Part shown: piece after piece, positions 32,974 to 42,345 of the stretch
How the letters are laid out: each line of letters starts with the position of its first letter
Position numbering within the stretch: position 1 is the first letter of the stretch
DNA from: Actinacidiphila acididurans
Lineage (GTDB): Bacteria > Actinomycetota > Actinomycetes > Streptomycetales > Streptomycetaceae
Direction of reading: 5' to 3'
NCBI RefSeq assembly: GCF_016918855.1
Contig: NZ_JADKYB010000024.1
Location: forward strand, 1-64,000
Length of the DNA: 64,000 bases
Translations under genes and position numbers: made by a program
The notes under the pieces: model-generated
Seen by the model: the letters and a program-made list of their open reading frames with translations, nothing else
What the model was told of the DNA's origin: nothing
Databases searched by the model: none

Positions 32974-34140
32974 ATGCCAGATCTGTCGGCCGTGAAGGCG
33001 GCACTGAAGTCCCAGCGGATCGAGACGCCGTCGTGGGCGTACGGCAACTCCGGCACCCGATTCAAGGTGTTCCGGCAGGCCGGCGTGCCCCGGGACCCCT
33101 ACGAGAAGCTGGACGACGCCGCCCAGGTGCAGGCGGCCACGGGCGTCGCGCCCGCGGTGGCCCTGCACATTCCGTGGGACCGGGTCGACGACTACGCGGC
33201 GCTGGCCGCGTACGCCAAGGACCGCGGGCTGACGGTCGGCGCGATCAACGCGAACGTCTTCCAGGACGACGACTACAAACTCGGGTCGGTCAGCCACCCC
33301 GACCCCGCAGTACGCCGCAAGGCGCTGGACCACCTGCTGGAGTGCGTCGACATCATGGACGCCACCGGATCGCGCGACCTGAAGCTGTGGTTCGCCGACG
33401 GCACCAACTACCCCGGCCAGGACGACATCACCGCCCGTCAGGACCGGCTCGCCGCATCACTGGCCGCGGTGTACGAGCGGCTCGGCGCGGACCAGCGGAT
33501 GCTGCTGGAGTACAAGCTGTTCGAGCCGGCCTTCTACACCACCGACGTGCCGGACTGGGGCACCTCCTACGCGCACTGCCTGAAGCTGGGGGACAAGGCG
33601 CAGGTCGTGGTCGACACCGGCCACCACGCGCCGGGCACCAACATCGAGTTCATCGTCGCCTTCCTGCTGCGCGAGCGGAAGCTCGGCGGCTTCGACTTCA
33701 ACTCCCGCTTCTACGCAGACGACGACCTGATGGTCGGGTCGGCGGACCCCTTCCAGCTGTTCCGGATCATGCACGAGGTGGTCAGGAACGGCGGCCTGGC
33801 GCCCGCGACGGGCGTCGCCTTCATGCTCGACCAGAGCCACAACATCGAGGCGAAGATCCCCGCGATCATCCGCTCGGTGATGAACGTCCAGGAGGCCACC
33901 GCCAAGGCCCTGTTGGTCGACACGACCGCGCTGACCGCCGCCCAGCAGGCGGGCGACGTGCTGGAGGCCAACGCCGCCTTGATGGACGCCTACAACACGG
34001 ACGTACGGCCACTGCTCGCCGAGGTGCGCGAGGAACTGGGCCTGCACCCCGACCCGATGGCCGCCTACCGGGCCACCGGCCACGCCGAGAAGATCGCCGC
34101 CGAACGGATCGGCGGTCAGCAGGCCGGCTGGGACGCGTAG
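32974..34140 (+). CDS. rhaI: L-rhamnose isomerase (TIM-barrel type)
   Basis: 388-aa isomerase converting L-rhamnose to L-rhamnulose in the cytosol. It resembles the Gram-positive/Pseudomonas-type RhaI, unlike E. coli RhaA: HIPWD, WFADGTNYPGQ, LEYKLFEPAFYTTDVPDWG, VDTGHHAPGTNIEFIVA and FDFNSRFYADDDL supply the Glu, His and Asp metal ligands. ATG 32974 was chosen over the in-frame ATG at 32950 because AGGGG precedes it and the earlier codon lies in the operator. First gene of the catabolic arm. Confidence 0.92.
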   Translation: MPDLSAVKAALKSQRIETPSWAYGNSGTRFKVFRQAGVPRDPYEKLDDAAQVQAATGVAPAVALHIPWDRVDDYAALAAYAKDRGLTVGAINANVFQDDDYKLGSVSHPDPAVRRKALDHLLECVDIMDATGSRDLKLWFADGTNYPGQDDITARQDRLAASLAAVYERLGADQRMLLEYKLFEPAFYTTDVPDWGTSYAHCLKLGDKAQVVVDTGHHAPGTNIEFIVAFLLRERKLGGFDFNSRFYADDDLMVGSADPFQLFRIMHEVVRNGGLAPATGVAFMLDQSHNIEAKIPAIIRSVMNVQEATAKALLVDTTALTAAQQAGDVLEANAALMDAYNTDVRPLLAEVREELGLHPDPMAAYRATGHAEKIAAERIGGQQAGWDA

Positions 34141-34222
34141 GGCTCCTCCCGCCGCGGCTCCTTGCGCCGCGCGGCGCACTCGCACCCACCCGCACCCTGT
34201 CCCGTACAGCGAAGGACTCCCC

Positions 34223-36268
34223 ATGGCTTCCGTTCCGCACCCCGAGGTCAGCGCCCTGCTGGAGCGCTCGAACCGGCTGGGCGCAGATCCGCGCAACACC
34301 AACTACGCCGGCGGCAACGCCTCCGCCAAGGGCACCGCCACCGACCCGGTCACCGGCGCCGACACCGAACTCATGTGGGTCAAGGGCTCCGGCGGCGACC
34401 TGGGCACCCTCACCGAGGCCGGTTTGGCGGTGCTGCGGCTGGACCGGCTGCGCGCCCTGGTGGACGTCTTTCCCGGGGTGGAGCGCGAGGACGAGATGGT
34501 CGCCGCCTTCGACTACTGCCTGCACGGCAAAGGCGGCGCAGCGCCGTCGATCGACACCGCCATGCACGGCCTGGTCGACGCCGCCCATGTGGACCACCTC
34601 CACCCGGACTCCGGCATCGCGCTGGCCTGCGCCGCCGACGGCGAGGCACTGACCAAGGAGTGCTTCGGCGACAGCGTGGTGTGGGTGCCCTGGCGCCGCC
34701 CCGGCTTCCAACTCGGCCTGGACATCGCCGCGGTGAAGGCCGCCAACCCCCGGGCCATCGGCTGCGTCCTGGGCGGGCACGGCATCACCGCCTGGGGCGC
34801 GAGCGCCGAAGAGTGCGAGCGCAACTCGCTGCACATCATCCGCACCGCCGAGACCTTCCTCGAACAGCGCGGCAAGGCCGAGCCGTTCGGCCCGCTGCTC
34901 GCCGGGTACGGACCGCTGCCCGGCACCGACCGCCGGGCCCGGGCCGCCCGACTCGCGCCCGTCCTGCGGTCGATCGCCGCCACGGACCGCCCCCAGGTCG
35001 GCCACTTCGCCGACTCCGACGTCGTCCTGGACTTCCTGTCCCGCACCGAGCACCCCCGGCTGGCGGCACTGGGCACCTCCTGCCCCGACCACTTCCTGCG
35101 CACCAAGGTCCGCCCCCTGGTCCTGGACCTGCCGCCGACCGCGCCGCTGGAGCAGGTCATCGAGCGGCTGCGGGAACTGCACGAGGAATACCGCACGGAA
35201 TACGCCGCCTACTACGAGCGGCACGCCGCCCCGGACTCCCCGGCCATGCGCGGCGCCGACCCGGCGATCGTCCTGATCCCGGGGGTCGGCATGTTCAGCT
35301 ACGGCAAGGACAAGCAGACCGCCCGCGTCGCGGGGGAGTTCTACGTCAACGCGATCAACGTCATGCGCGGCGCAGAGGCCGTCTCGACGTACAAGCCCAT
35401 CCCGGAAGCGGAGAAGTTCCGCATCGAGTACTGGGAGTTGGAGGAGGCCAAGCTGCGGCGGATGCCCGCGCCCAAGCCGCTGGCCACCCGGATCGCCCTG
35501 GTCACCGGCGCCGGCTCCGGCATCGGCAAGGCCATCGCGCACCGCCTGGTCGCCGAGGGCGCCTGCGTCGTGGTCGCCGATCTCGACGCCGACAGCGCCG
35601 CCGCCGTGGCCGAGGAGCTGGGCGGCCCGGACAAGGCGGTGGCGGTCACCGCGGACGTCACCGACGAGGAGCAGATCGCCGCGGCCTTCGACGCCGCCCT
35701 GCTCGCCTTCGGCGGCGTGGACCTGGTCGTCAACAACGCGGGCATCTCCATCTCCAAGCCGCTGCTGGAAACCACCGCCAAGGACTGGGATCTCCAGCAC
35801 GCCATCATGGCCCGTGGCTCCTTCCTGGTCTCCCGCGAGGCCGCCCGCGTGATGACCGCCCAGGGCCTGGGCGGCGACATCGTCTACATCGCCTCCAAGA
35901 ACGCCGTCTTCGCCAGCCCGAACAACATCGCCTACTCCGCCACCAAGGCCGACCAGGCCCACCAGGTCCGCCTGCTCGCCGCCGAACTCGGCGCCCACGG
36001 CATCCGCGTCAACGGCATCAACCCCGACGGCGTGGTCCGCGGCTCCGGCATCTTCGCCGGCGGCTGGGGCGCCCAGCGCGCGGCCGTCTACGGGGTGGCG
36101 GAGTCCGAGCTCGGCGAGTTCTACGCCCAGCGCACCCTGCTCAAGCGCGAGGTCCTGCCCGAGCACGTCGCCAACGCCGTGTTCGCCCTCACCGGCGGCG
36201 ACCTCACCCACACGACCGGCCTGCACATTCCGGTCGACGCGGGGGTCGCCGCGGCGTTCCTGCGCTGA
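34223..36268 (+). CDS. rhaEW: Bifunctional rhamnulose-1-phosphate aldolase / lactaldehyde dehydrogenase
   Basis: 681 aa, a fusion known in several phyla as RhaEW. The N-terminal class II aldolase domain (about residues 20-400) has GGNASAK, WVKGSGGDL and HVDHLHPDSGIA (zinc-binding His pair) and cleaves rhamnulose-1-phosphate into DHAP and L-lactaldehyde. The C-terminal SDR domain (from about 420) has TGAGSGIG at 428-435, NNAG, and Y571xxxK575, and oxidises lactaldehyde to L-lactate with NAD. Keeping both steps in one chain limits escape of the toxic aldehyde. It lies 82 nt after rhaI with GAAGGA before the ATG. Confidence 0.92.
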   Translation: MASVPHPEVSALLERSNRLGADPRNTNYAGGNASAKGTATDPVTGADTELMWVKGSGGDLGTLTEAGLAVLRLDRLRALVDVFPGVEREDEMVAAFDYCLHGKGGAAPSIDTAMHGLVDAAHVDHLHPDSGIALACAADGEALTKECFGDSVVWVPWRRPGFQLGLDIAAVKAANPRAIGCVLGGHGITAWGASAEECERNSLHIIRTAETFLEQRGKAEPFGPLLAGYGPLPGTDRRARAARLAPVLRSIAATDRPQVGHFADSDVVLDFLSRTEHPRLAALGTSCPDHFLRTKVRPLVLDLPPTAPLEQVIERLRELHEEYRTEYAAYYERHAAPDSPAMRGADPAIVLIPGVGMFSYGKDKQTARVAGEFYVNAINVMRGAEAVSTYKPIPEAEKFRIEYWELEEAKLRRMPAPKPLATRIALVTGAGSGIGKAIAHRLVAEGACVVVADLDADSAAAVAEELGGPDKAVAVTADVTDEEQIAAAFDAALLAFGGVDLVVNNAGISISKPLLETTAKDWDLQHAIMARGSFLVSREAARVMTAQGLGGDIVYIASKNAVFASPNNIAYSATKADQAHQVRLLAAELGAHGIRVNGINPDGVVRGSGIFAGGWGAQRAAVYGVAESELGEFYAQRTLLKREVLPEHVANAVFALTGGDLTHTTGLHIPVDAGVAAAFLR

Positions 36269-36604
36269 GCCGTCGGCCGGTCGTGCAGCCACCCGCCCGC
36301 ATTGGGCAGGGCGGCGCGGGCCGGACCGCGCCGGGCACGGCACGTCCGGACACGGGGGCGGGGTTCGTGCCGGTACGCGGGAGCGGGCCGCCGGACCCCG
36401 CGGCCCGGAGCGGCTGACGCGGGGGCGGTGCGCAGCAGGCCGATCCCCGGCCGGGTAGTGCGCCGCCCCCTGCCGAAGGGACCGTCCCCGTGCCCGGCTG
36501 GTTCGGACCGCGTGGCCGTAACGGGCCTTCGGCCGGCCCCTGTTCCTCCGTTCCTCGTCGTGAGAGCCGGTCGCCGCACCGGCCCCAATCCCCAGGAAGC
36601 CGAC
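36269..36604. other. Intergenic region in the rhamnose operon, 336 bp
   Basis: Unusually long gap between rhaEW and rhaB, very GC-rich, with several short inverted repeats (for example CCGGAC / GTCCGG around 36322-36350 and GGGCC / GGCCC around 36521-36540). No gene is visible. It could hold an internal promoter or an attenuating hairpin. Confidence 0.45.
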
Positions 36605-38071
36605 GTGAACCGACTCGCCCCGTCCCACGGTCTCTTCGCCGCCGCCGACATCGGCGCGACCAGCGGGCGGGTCGTCGTCGGCGAAGTCGGCCCCGGACTG
36701 CTGTCGATGAGGGAATCGCACCGCTTCCCCAACCGGCCGGTGCGGCTGCCGCACGGTCTGCACTGGGACCTGCCCGCCCTCTTCCACGGAGTCCTGGACG
36801 GCCTGCGGCAGGCCGGCGGCCCGGTCACGTCGGCCGGCGTCGACACATGGGCCGTCGACTACGGGCTGCTGGACGGCGACGGCGCGCTGCTCGGCCTGCC
36901 GTACCACTACCGCGACACTCGTACGGCCCAGGTGGCCGACCGGATCCGGGACGCGATCGGCGGGCGCGAGCTCTACGCCGCCACCGGCCTGCAGCACCTG
37001 CCCTTCAACACGATCTTCCAGCTCGCGGCGGCCCGGGACACCGCCGCCATGGCCGGGGCCCGCACCCTGCTGCTCGTCCCCGACCTGCTCACGTACTGGC
37101 TGACCGGAGGCATCGGGGCGGAGATCACCAACGCCTCCACCACCGGCCTGCTCGACGCCCGCACCGGCACCTGGTCCGCCGAACTCGCCGCCGCCGCGGG
37201 GGTGGACGCCGGGCTGCTGCCGCCCCTGCGCGAGCCGGGGAGCTTCGCCGGGAGCCTGCTGCCGCACGTCGCCGACGCCACCGGTCTGCCCGCGCGCACC
37301 CCGGTCGTCGCCGTCGCCTCGCACGACACCGCATCGGCGGTGGTGGCCGTCCCGGTCACCGAGCCGGGCGCGGCGTACATCTCCTGCGGCACCTGGTCGC
37401 TCGCCGGCCTCGAACTGGACGCGCCGGTGCTCAGCGAGGAATCCCGGGCCGCCAATTTCACCAACGAGCGCGGCATCGACGGCACGATCCGCTACCTGCG
37501 CAACATCATGGGCATGTGGCTGCTGGAGGAATGCCGGCGGATCTGGGCCCTGCGCGGCATGCCGGTGGCGCTGGACGCCCTGCTCGCCGAGGCCGCCCGC
37601 GCCGAGCCCTTCGCCGCGCTGATCGACCCGGACGCCCCGGAATTCCTGGCGCCCGACGACATGCCGGCGGCCATCGCCGCGCACTGCGCCCGTACCGGCC
37701 AGCCCGTGCCCGAAGGACAGGCAGCCATCGTCCGGTGCGTCCTGGAGAGCCTGGCGCTGGCCCACCGCAACACCCTGCGCCGGGCCGCGGAACTCGCGGA
37801 CCGCGAGATCACCCACGTGCACATGGTCGGCGGCGGCAGCCGCAACGAACTCCTGTGCCGGCTCACCGCGGACGCCACCGGCCTCCCGGTGACCGCCGGC
37901 CCCGCCGAGGCCACCGCCCTGGGCAACGTCCTGGTCCAGGCCCGCGCCCACGGCCTCGTCGGCGACCTGGCCCGGATGCGGCACCTGGTCGCCACGACCC
38001 AGCCGCTGCGCGTCCACTCGCCGAGCGGCGACCCCCGGGACTGGGACCGCGCCGCGGCCCGCCTGACCTGA
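36605..38071 (+). CDS. rhaB: Rhamnulokinase
   Basis: 488-aa FGGY-family sugar kinase phosphorylating L-rhamnulose at O-1 with ATP. DIGATSGRVVVG is the N-terminal phosphate-binding motif, GVDTWAVDYGLL and YHYRD are typical of rhamnulokinases, SHDTASAV and SCGTWSL follow, and HMVGGGSRNELLCRLTAD is the C-terminal FGGY signature with the nucleotide-binding glycines. GTG 36605 is used as the start, with AGGAAG upstream; the longer in-frame reading is low-complexity. The product feeds RhaEW, encoded just before it. Confidence 0.92.
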   Translation: MNRLAPSHGLFAAADIGATSGRVVVGEVGPGLLSMRESHRFPNRPVRLPHGLHWDLPALFHGVLDGLRQAGGPVTSAGVDTWAVDYGLLDGDGALLGLPYHYRDTRTAQVADRIRDAIGGRELYAATGLQHLPFNTIFQLAAARDTAAMAGARTLLLVPDLLTYWLTGGIGAEITNASTTGLLDARTGTWSAELAAAAGVDAGLLPPLREPGSFAGSLLPHVADATGLPARTPVVAVASHDTASAVVAVPVTEPGAAYISCGTWSLAGLELDAPVLSEESRAANFTNERGIDGTIRYLRNIMGMWLLEECRRIWALRGMPVALDALLAEAARAEPFAALIDPDAPEFLAPDDMPAAIAAHCARTGQPVPEGQAAIVRCVLESLALAHRNTLRRAAELADREITHVHMVGGGSRNELLCRLTADATGLPVTAGPAEATALGNVLVQARAHGLVGDLARMRHLVATTQPLRVHSPSGDPRDWDRAAARLT

Positions 38072-38095
38072 GCACGCGCGAACCTGGAGACCGCC

Positions 38096-38935
38096 ATGCG
38101 AGCCGCCCTCTTCCTCACCTGCGTCAACGACACGCTCTACCCCGACACCGGTCGGGCGGTGGTACGGCTGCTGGAGCGCCTGGGCGTGGAGGTCGACTTC
38201 CCCCTGGCGCAGACCTGTTGCGGGCAGGCCCACTACAACACCGGCTACCGGCACGAGGCCGAACCCCTTGCCCGCCGCCACGCGCGGGTCTTCCGCGACT
38301 ACGACTACGTGGTCACGCCCTCGGGTTCGTGCGCTGCGATGGTGCGCGACATCCACCCGCGGCTCGGCGGGCGCGCCCGCGCCGAGGGCCGCGGTGACGG
38401 CCTCGCCAGGGACCTGACCGGCACCGGGACCAGGACGTACGAACTCACCGAGTTCCTGGTGGACGTGCTCGGCGTGACGGACGTGGGCGCGTACTTCCCG
38501 CACACCGTCACCTATCACCCCACCTGCCACGGCCTGCGGATGCTGGGCCTGGGCGACCGCCCGCGGCGGCTGCTGGAAGCCGTACGGGGCCTGGAACTAC
38601 GGGAGTTGGCGGGGGCGGAGGAGTGCTGCGGCTTCGGCGGCACCTTCGCGGTGAAGAACTCCGACGTGTCGGCCGCCATGGGCGCGGACAAGGTCGCCAA
38701 CGCGGTACGGAGCGGCGCCGAGGTGCTGTGCGCCGCGGACAACTCCTGCCTGATGCACCTCGGTGGCACCATCGCCCGGCAGGGAACCGCGATCCGCCCG
38801 GTGCACATTGCCGAGATCCTCGCCTCGACGCGGGAGGAGCCGTTGCGGCTGCCCGCCACGGGCGCCCCTGTCCACATGACCGTCGGCCGCCCGGGCACCG
38901 AGGCCCGCGCGCGCCGGGAAGGGACACACCGATGA
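38096..38935 (+). CDS. lutA: L-lactate oxidation complex subunit A
   Basis: 279-aa iron-sulfur protein of the LutA/YkgE type. It has the two CCG domains of this family, seen as QTCCGQAHYNTGYRHEA in the first half and EECCGFGGTFAVKNSDVS in the second; the repeated CCG cysteines bind a cluster. Works with LutB and LutC to oxidise L-lactate to pyruvate. It starts 24 nt after rhaB with GGAG upstream and overlaps lutB by 4 nt. Confidence 0.9.
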   Translation: MRAALFLTCVNDTLYPDTGRAVVRLLERLGVEVDFPLAQTCCGQAHYNTGYRHEAEPLARRHARVFRDYDYVVTPSGSCAAMVRDIHPRLGGRARAEGRGDGLARDLTGTGTRTYELTEFLVDVLGVTDVGAYFPHTVTYHPTCHGLRMLGLGDRPRRLLEAVRGLELRELAGAEECCGFGGTFAVKNSDVSAAMGADKVANAVRSGAEVLCAADNSCLMHLGGTIARQGTAIRPVHIAEILASTREEPLRLPATGAPVHMTVGRPGTEARARREGTHR

Positions 38936-40410
38936 GCAGTACGTTTCTCGGTCTGCCGTCGTTTCCGGTGGCGGCGCGGGAGTCGACGCGGGACGGGCAG
39001 TTGCGGGCGAACCTGCGGCACGCCACCCACACCATCCGCGCCAAACGCGCCGTCGCGGTCGGCGAACTCTCCGACTGGGGGGAGTTGCGGGCCGCGGGAG
39101 CCGCGATCAAGGACCACACCCTGGCCCACCTCGACCACTACCTCCAGCAACTGGAACAGGCCGTCACCGCCGCCGGCGGCCACGTCCACTGGGCCGCCGA
39201 CGCCGACGAGGCCAACCGCATCGTCACCGACCTCGTCCACGCCACCGGCGAAACCGAGGTCGTCAAGGTCAAATCCATGGCCACCCAGGAAATCGGCCTC
39301 AACGAAGCCCTCGCCGCTCAGGGCATCCGCGCCTACGAGACCGACCTGGCCGAACTCATCGTCCAGTTGGGCGACGACCGGCCCTCGCACATCCTGGTCC
39401 CCGCGATCCACAAGAACCGCGCCGAGATCCGCGACATCTTCCGCACCCAGATGGCCGCCTGGGGACGACCCGCACCGCAGGGCCTGAGCGATGAGCCGGC
39501 GGCGTTGGCGGAGGCGGCCCGGCTGCACCTGCGGCAGAAATTCCTGCACACCAAGGTCGGCATCTCCGGAGCCAACTTCATGGTCGCCGACACCGGCACC
39601 CTGGTCGTCCTGGAATCCGAGGGCAACGGACGCATGTGCCTGACCCTGCCCGAAACCCTGATCTCGGTGGTCGGCATCGAGAAGATCGTGCCGACCTTCC
39701 GCGACCTGGAAGTCTTCCTCCAGACCCTGCCCCGCTCCTCCACCGCCGAACGCATGAACCCCTACACCACCATGTGGACCGGCACCACCGACGGCGACGG
39801 CCCCAAGGAGTTTCATCTGGTGCTGCTGGACAACGGCCGCACCGACACCCTCGCCGACACCGTAGGCCGCCAGGCCCTGCGCTGCATCCGCTGCTCGGCC
39901 TGCCTGAACGTCTGCCCCGTCTACGAACGCGCCGGCGGCCACGCCTACGGCTCCGCCTACCCCGGCCCCATCGGCGCCATCCTCACCCCACAACTGCGCG
40001 GCACCGCAACCGAACTGGACGCCTCCCTCCCCTACGCCTCCAGCCTGTGCGGAGCCTGCTACGACGTCTGCCCCGTCGCCATCGACATCCCCGACATCCT
40101 CGTCCACCTCCGCCAACGCGTCGTCGAGGGCGGGGAGACGGTCCGGGGAGGCGTCAAGACGGTGCTCGAGCCGGCCAAGGGCCACACCACCGAACGCGCG
40201 GCCATGCGCGCCGCCCGCTGGGTCTTCACGCACCCGGCCGCCTTCGCTGCCGGCCGGCGCGCGGCCACCGCCACCCGCCGCCTCCACTCCCGCCGCCTGC
40301 CCGGCCCCGGTCGCGCCTGGACCGACACCCGCGACCTGCCCGCCGTACCCGCCCAGTCCTTCCGTGCCTGGTGGCAGCGCACCCACACCACGAAGGGCGG
40401 CACCCCGTGA
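38932..40410 (+). CDS. lutB: L-lactate oxidation complex subunit B
   Basis: 492-aa iron-sulfur protein of the LutB/YkgF type. The N-terminal two thirds is an LUD domain (VKVKSMATQEIGLNEAL, HKNRAEIRDIF, GISGANFMVADTGT). Two ferredoxin-like clusters follow: C318, C321, C324 and C328 in CIRCSACLNVCP, and CGACYDVCP at 373-381. The C-terminus is basic, with a probable amphipathic end. ATGA overlaps couple it to lutA, and GTGA couples it to lutC. Confidence 0.92.
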   Translation: MSSTFLGLPSFPVAARESTRDGQLRANLRHATHTIRAKRAVAVGELSDWGELRAAGAAIKDHTLAHLDHYLQQLEQAVTAAGGHVHWAADADEANRIVTDLVHATGETEVVKVKSMATQEIGLNEALAAQGIRAYETDLAELIVQLGDDRPSHILVPAIHKNRAEIRDIFRTQMAAWGRPAPQGLSDEPAALAEAARLHLRQKFLHTKVGISGANFMVADTGTLVVLESEGNGRMCLTLPETLISVVGIEKIVPTFRDLEVFLQTLPRSSTAERMNPYTTMWTGTTDGDGPKEFHLVLLDNGRTDTLADTVGRQALRCIRCSACLNVCPVYERAGGHAYGSAYPGPIGAILTPQLRGTATELDASLPYASSLCGACYDVCPVAIDIPDILVHLRQRVVEGGETVRGGVKTVLEPAKGHTTERAAMRAARWVFTHPAAFAAGRRAATATRRLHSRRLPGPGRAWTDTRDLPAVPAQSFRAWWQRTHTTKGGTP

Positions 40411-41057
40411 GCAGCAAAGACATCGTCCTGGGCCGGGTCCGCCGGGCCCTCGCCGGGGCACCCGCGGACACCACACCGTACGAACAGGCCATCGCCCGCG
40501 CGTACGTACGCGAGCACGGCCGGCGTACGACGGAGCAGACCGTGGACCTGCTGGCCGAGCACCTCGCCGACTACCGGGCACACGTCCATCGCACGGATGC
40601 GGCGGGCCTGGCAGGGCTGATTGCGCGGCTGCTCACCGACCGCGGCGCACGGCGGGTCCTGGTGCCGGCCGGCCTGCCCCCGCAATGGCCCGCGGCAGTG
40701 GACGCCACCCGGGTCGAGGACCGGCCCGACGCCACCCATGACGACCTGGACAGCGTGGACAGTGTCGTCACCGGCTGCGCCCTCGCGATCGCCGAGACCG
40801 GCACCATCGTGCTGGACGCCGGCCCCGCACAGGGCCGCCGCCGCATCACCCTCGTCCCCGACCACCACGTCTGCGTGATCCGCGCCCCCGGCCAGGTCGT
40901 CGCCTCCCTGCCCCAGGCCCTCGAACGCCTCGTTCCCACCCGCCCGTTGACCTGGATCTCCGGCCCCTCCGCCACCAGCGACATCGAACTGCAACGGGTC
41001 GAAGGGGTGCACGGCCCGCGTCGCCTCGACGTCGTACTCCTCGACGACGCAGGCTGA
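40407..41057 (+). CDS. lutC: L-lactate oxidation complex subunit C
   Basis: 216-aa LUD-domain protein of the LutC/YkgG type. TGCALAIAETGTIVLDAG and LVPDHHVCVI are typical of the family, and ISGPSATSDIELQRVEGVHGPR is its C-terminal signature. GTG start overlaps the lutB stop (GTGA). Last gene of the catabolic operon; the convergent lipoprotein gene ends 3 nt away. Confidence 0.9.
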   Translation: MSSKDIVLGRVRRALAGAPADTTPYEQAIARAYVREHGRRTTEQTVDLLAEHLADYRAHVHRTDAAGLAGLIARLLTDRGARRVLVPAGLPPQWPAAVDATRVEDRPDATHDDLDSVDSVVTGCALAIAETGTIVLDAGPAQGRRRITLVPDHHVCVIRAPGQVVASLPQALERLVPTRPLTWISGPSATSDIELQRVEGVHGPRRLDVVLLDDAG

Positions 41058-41060
41058 GCC

Positions 41061-41789
41061 TCACCGCGCGGCGCCGCGGCTCGTCCCGAAGGTGCCGGTC
41101 ATCCGTACCAGGCCGCCGTACTCCTTGACGTTCTGCTCGTCGAGGTGGGTGGCGGCCGGACCGTTGCGGAACAGCGGGCTCACCACGGGGCGCCCGGAGG
41201 AGGCCTTGAAGGCGGCGTCCATCCGCGGGGTGGTGGAGGTCAACCAGCCGAGGGCGGCCTGCGGTTTCGCGCCGGGGTAGTCCAGGCGGACGCAGTCCCG
41301 CAGCAGGGCGGTGTAGCCGCTGGTGGCGCGGCAGACGAGGTTCTCCAGATTGCCGTGCTCGTCCCACACCACGTCGATGCCGACGGTCTGGTTTTTCGCC
41401 GGGTGGGCGACCCCGCCCGAGACCCGGACCGGCGCCTCGCCCGGCTGAGTGCTCCTCTTCCTGGCGGACAGCGTGATGTGCCAGGTGCGGGCCAGGGCGG
41501 TCACGAAGGACGCGCCGGTGTAACCCGCGGCTATGGGCGCGATCTTGAGGTCCGGCGGAATCGTGTTGGCACTGCTCGGCTCGGTGGGCCAGGCGGTGGC
41601 CGACGCCGAGGGGGATGCCGCGCCGTCGGTAGTGGCGACAGCGGGGGAGTCGGGCCCGGACCCGCTGTGGCCCGCGTCCGAGCACCCTGTCAGCAGAAGT
41701 CCGATGGCGAGCGCTGCCGCGATTGCGGCGGCGACTCTTGAGGGCCCAGCTTTCGGCGCCGCGTCCGTCGCTGTGTCCACCACGTCCAT
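41061..41789 (-). CDS. Putative lipoprotein of unknown function
   Basis: 242 aa. A cytoplasmic stretch of about 18 residues is followed by a hydrophobic segment and the lipobox LLTGC (lipid-carrying Cys36), then a Ser/Pro/Thr-rich linker. The folded part (about residues 80-242) has two Cys (LVCRA and RDCV) that may pair. ATG 41789 has AAAGGAAG 7 nt upstream. It follows a gene of unknown function by 22 nt, so they form an operon. I recognise no family. Confidence 0.65.
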   Translation of the reverse strand: MDVVDTATDAAPKAGPSRVAAAIAAALAIGLLLTGCSDAGHSGSGPDSPAVATTDGAASPSASATAWPTEPSSANTIPPDLKIAPIAAGYTGASFVTALARTWHITLSARKRSTQPGEAPVRVSGGVAHPAKNQTVGIDVVWDEHGNLENLVCRATSGYTALLRDCVRLDYPGAKPQAALGWLTSTTPRMDAAFKASSGRPVVSPLFRNGPAATHLDEQNVKEYGGLVRMTGTFGTSRGAAR

Positions 41790-41811
41790 GCGATGTCTTC
41801 CTTTCAAGCCG

Positions 41812-42345
41812 CTACGGCACCGCTCCGGGATCGGTTCCCGGCGGATTCTGCGGGTTCTGCGGGAACGACTTGTACGCCGCCTCCAGCAGCCACGTATGCA
41901 CGGGCGCGTCCGGTGCGGACTCCGGGGGCCGGAAGTGGAGGGACACGCCGGCCTGCGTGCGGATGGCCTGCTGGTCGGCGAACGTCAAGGCGTCGTACGA
42001 ACTCCACGTGCACCCGGCCGCCGTGAGACGCGCGGTGACCACGTCCCAGGTGAAGGGCCCCCACAGCCGCTCGTCCCCGGCACCGCCGTAGGCCGGGGCA
42101 CGGAACCGCCCGCCCGACTCCTCGTCGAACCCGAGCAGCTCCACCCGCCTCTCGGCGGAGACCCACACCTCTAGGCTCCCGTCCTTGAACCCGATCGGAC
42201 CGTCACCCGCTGTCCCCGCCGTCGGCACCAGCCCGGTCCCGCGGCCCAGCACCCGATCGGCCTCCCCGCCGGGCATGCCGGGCCACAGCCCCAAGGTCTC
42301 ACCAGTGACCGCGAACGTAATGATCAGGTCGAGCACGGTGTCCAC
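41812..42345 (-). CDS. Uncharacterised protein
   Basis: 177 aa, no recognised domain, no signal peptide. The pattern WPGMPGGEADRVLG followed by GFKDGSLEVWVS and VELLGFDE resembles the small soluble immunity-like or SMI1/KNR4-adjacent proteins common in Streptomyces, but I cannot assign a family. First gene of a two-gene operon with the lipoprotein. Confidence 0.5.
   Translation of the reverse strand: MDTVLDLIITFAVTGETLGLWPGMPGGEADRVLGRGTGLVPTAGTAGDGPIGFKDGSLEVWVSAERRVELLGFDEESGGRFRAPAYGGAGDERLWGPFTWDVVTARLTAAGCTWSSYDALTFADQQAIRTQAGVSLHFRPPESAPDAPVHTWLLEAAYKSFPQNPQNPPGTDPGAVP

Noticed and set aside
36302..36604. In-frame upstream extension of rhamnulokinase
   Set aside because: Arg/Pro/Gly-rich translation unlike the family N-terminus; the FGGY motif begins right after the GTG at 36605.
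33866..38530. Minus-strand open frame of 1554 codons opposite the rhamnose and lut genes
   Set aside because: It is the antisense of strongly recognisable genes. Its translation is Gly/Val/Ala/Arg-rich with no domain, as expected from GC-rich third positions.
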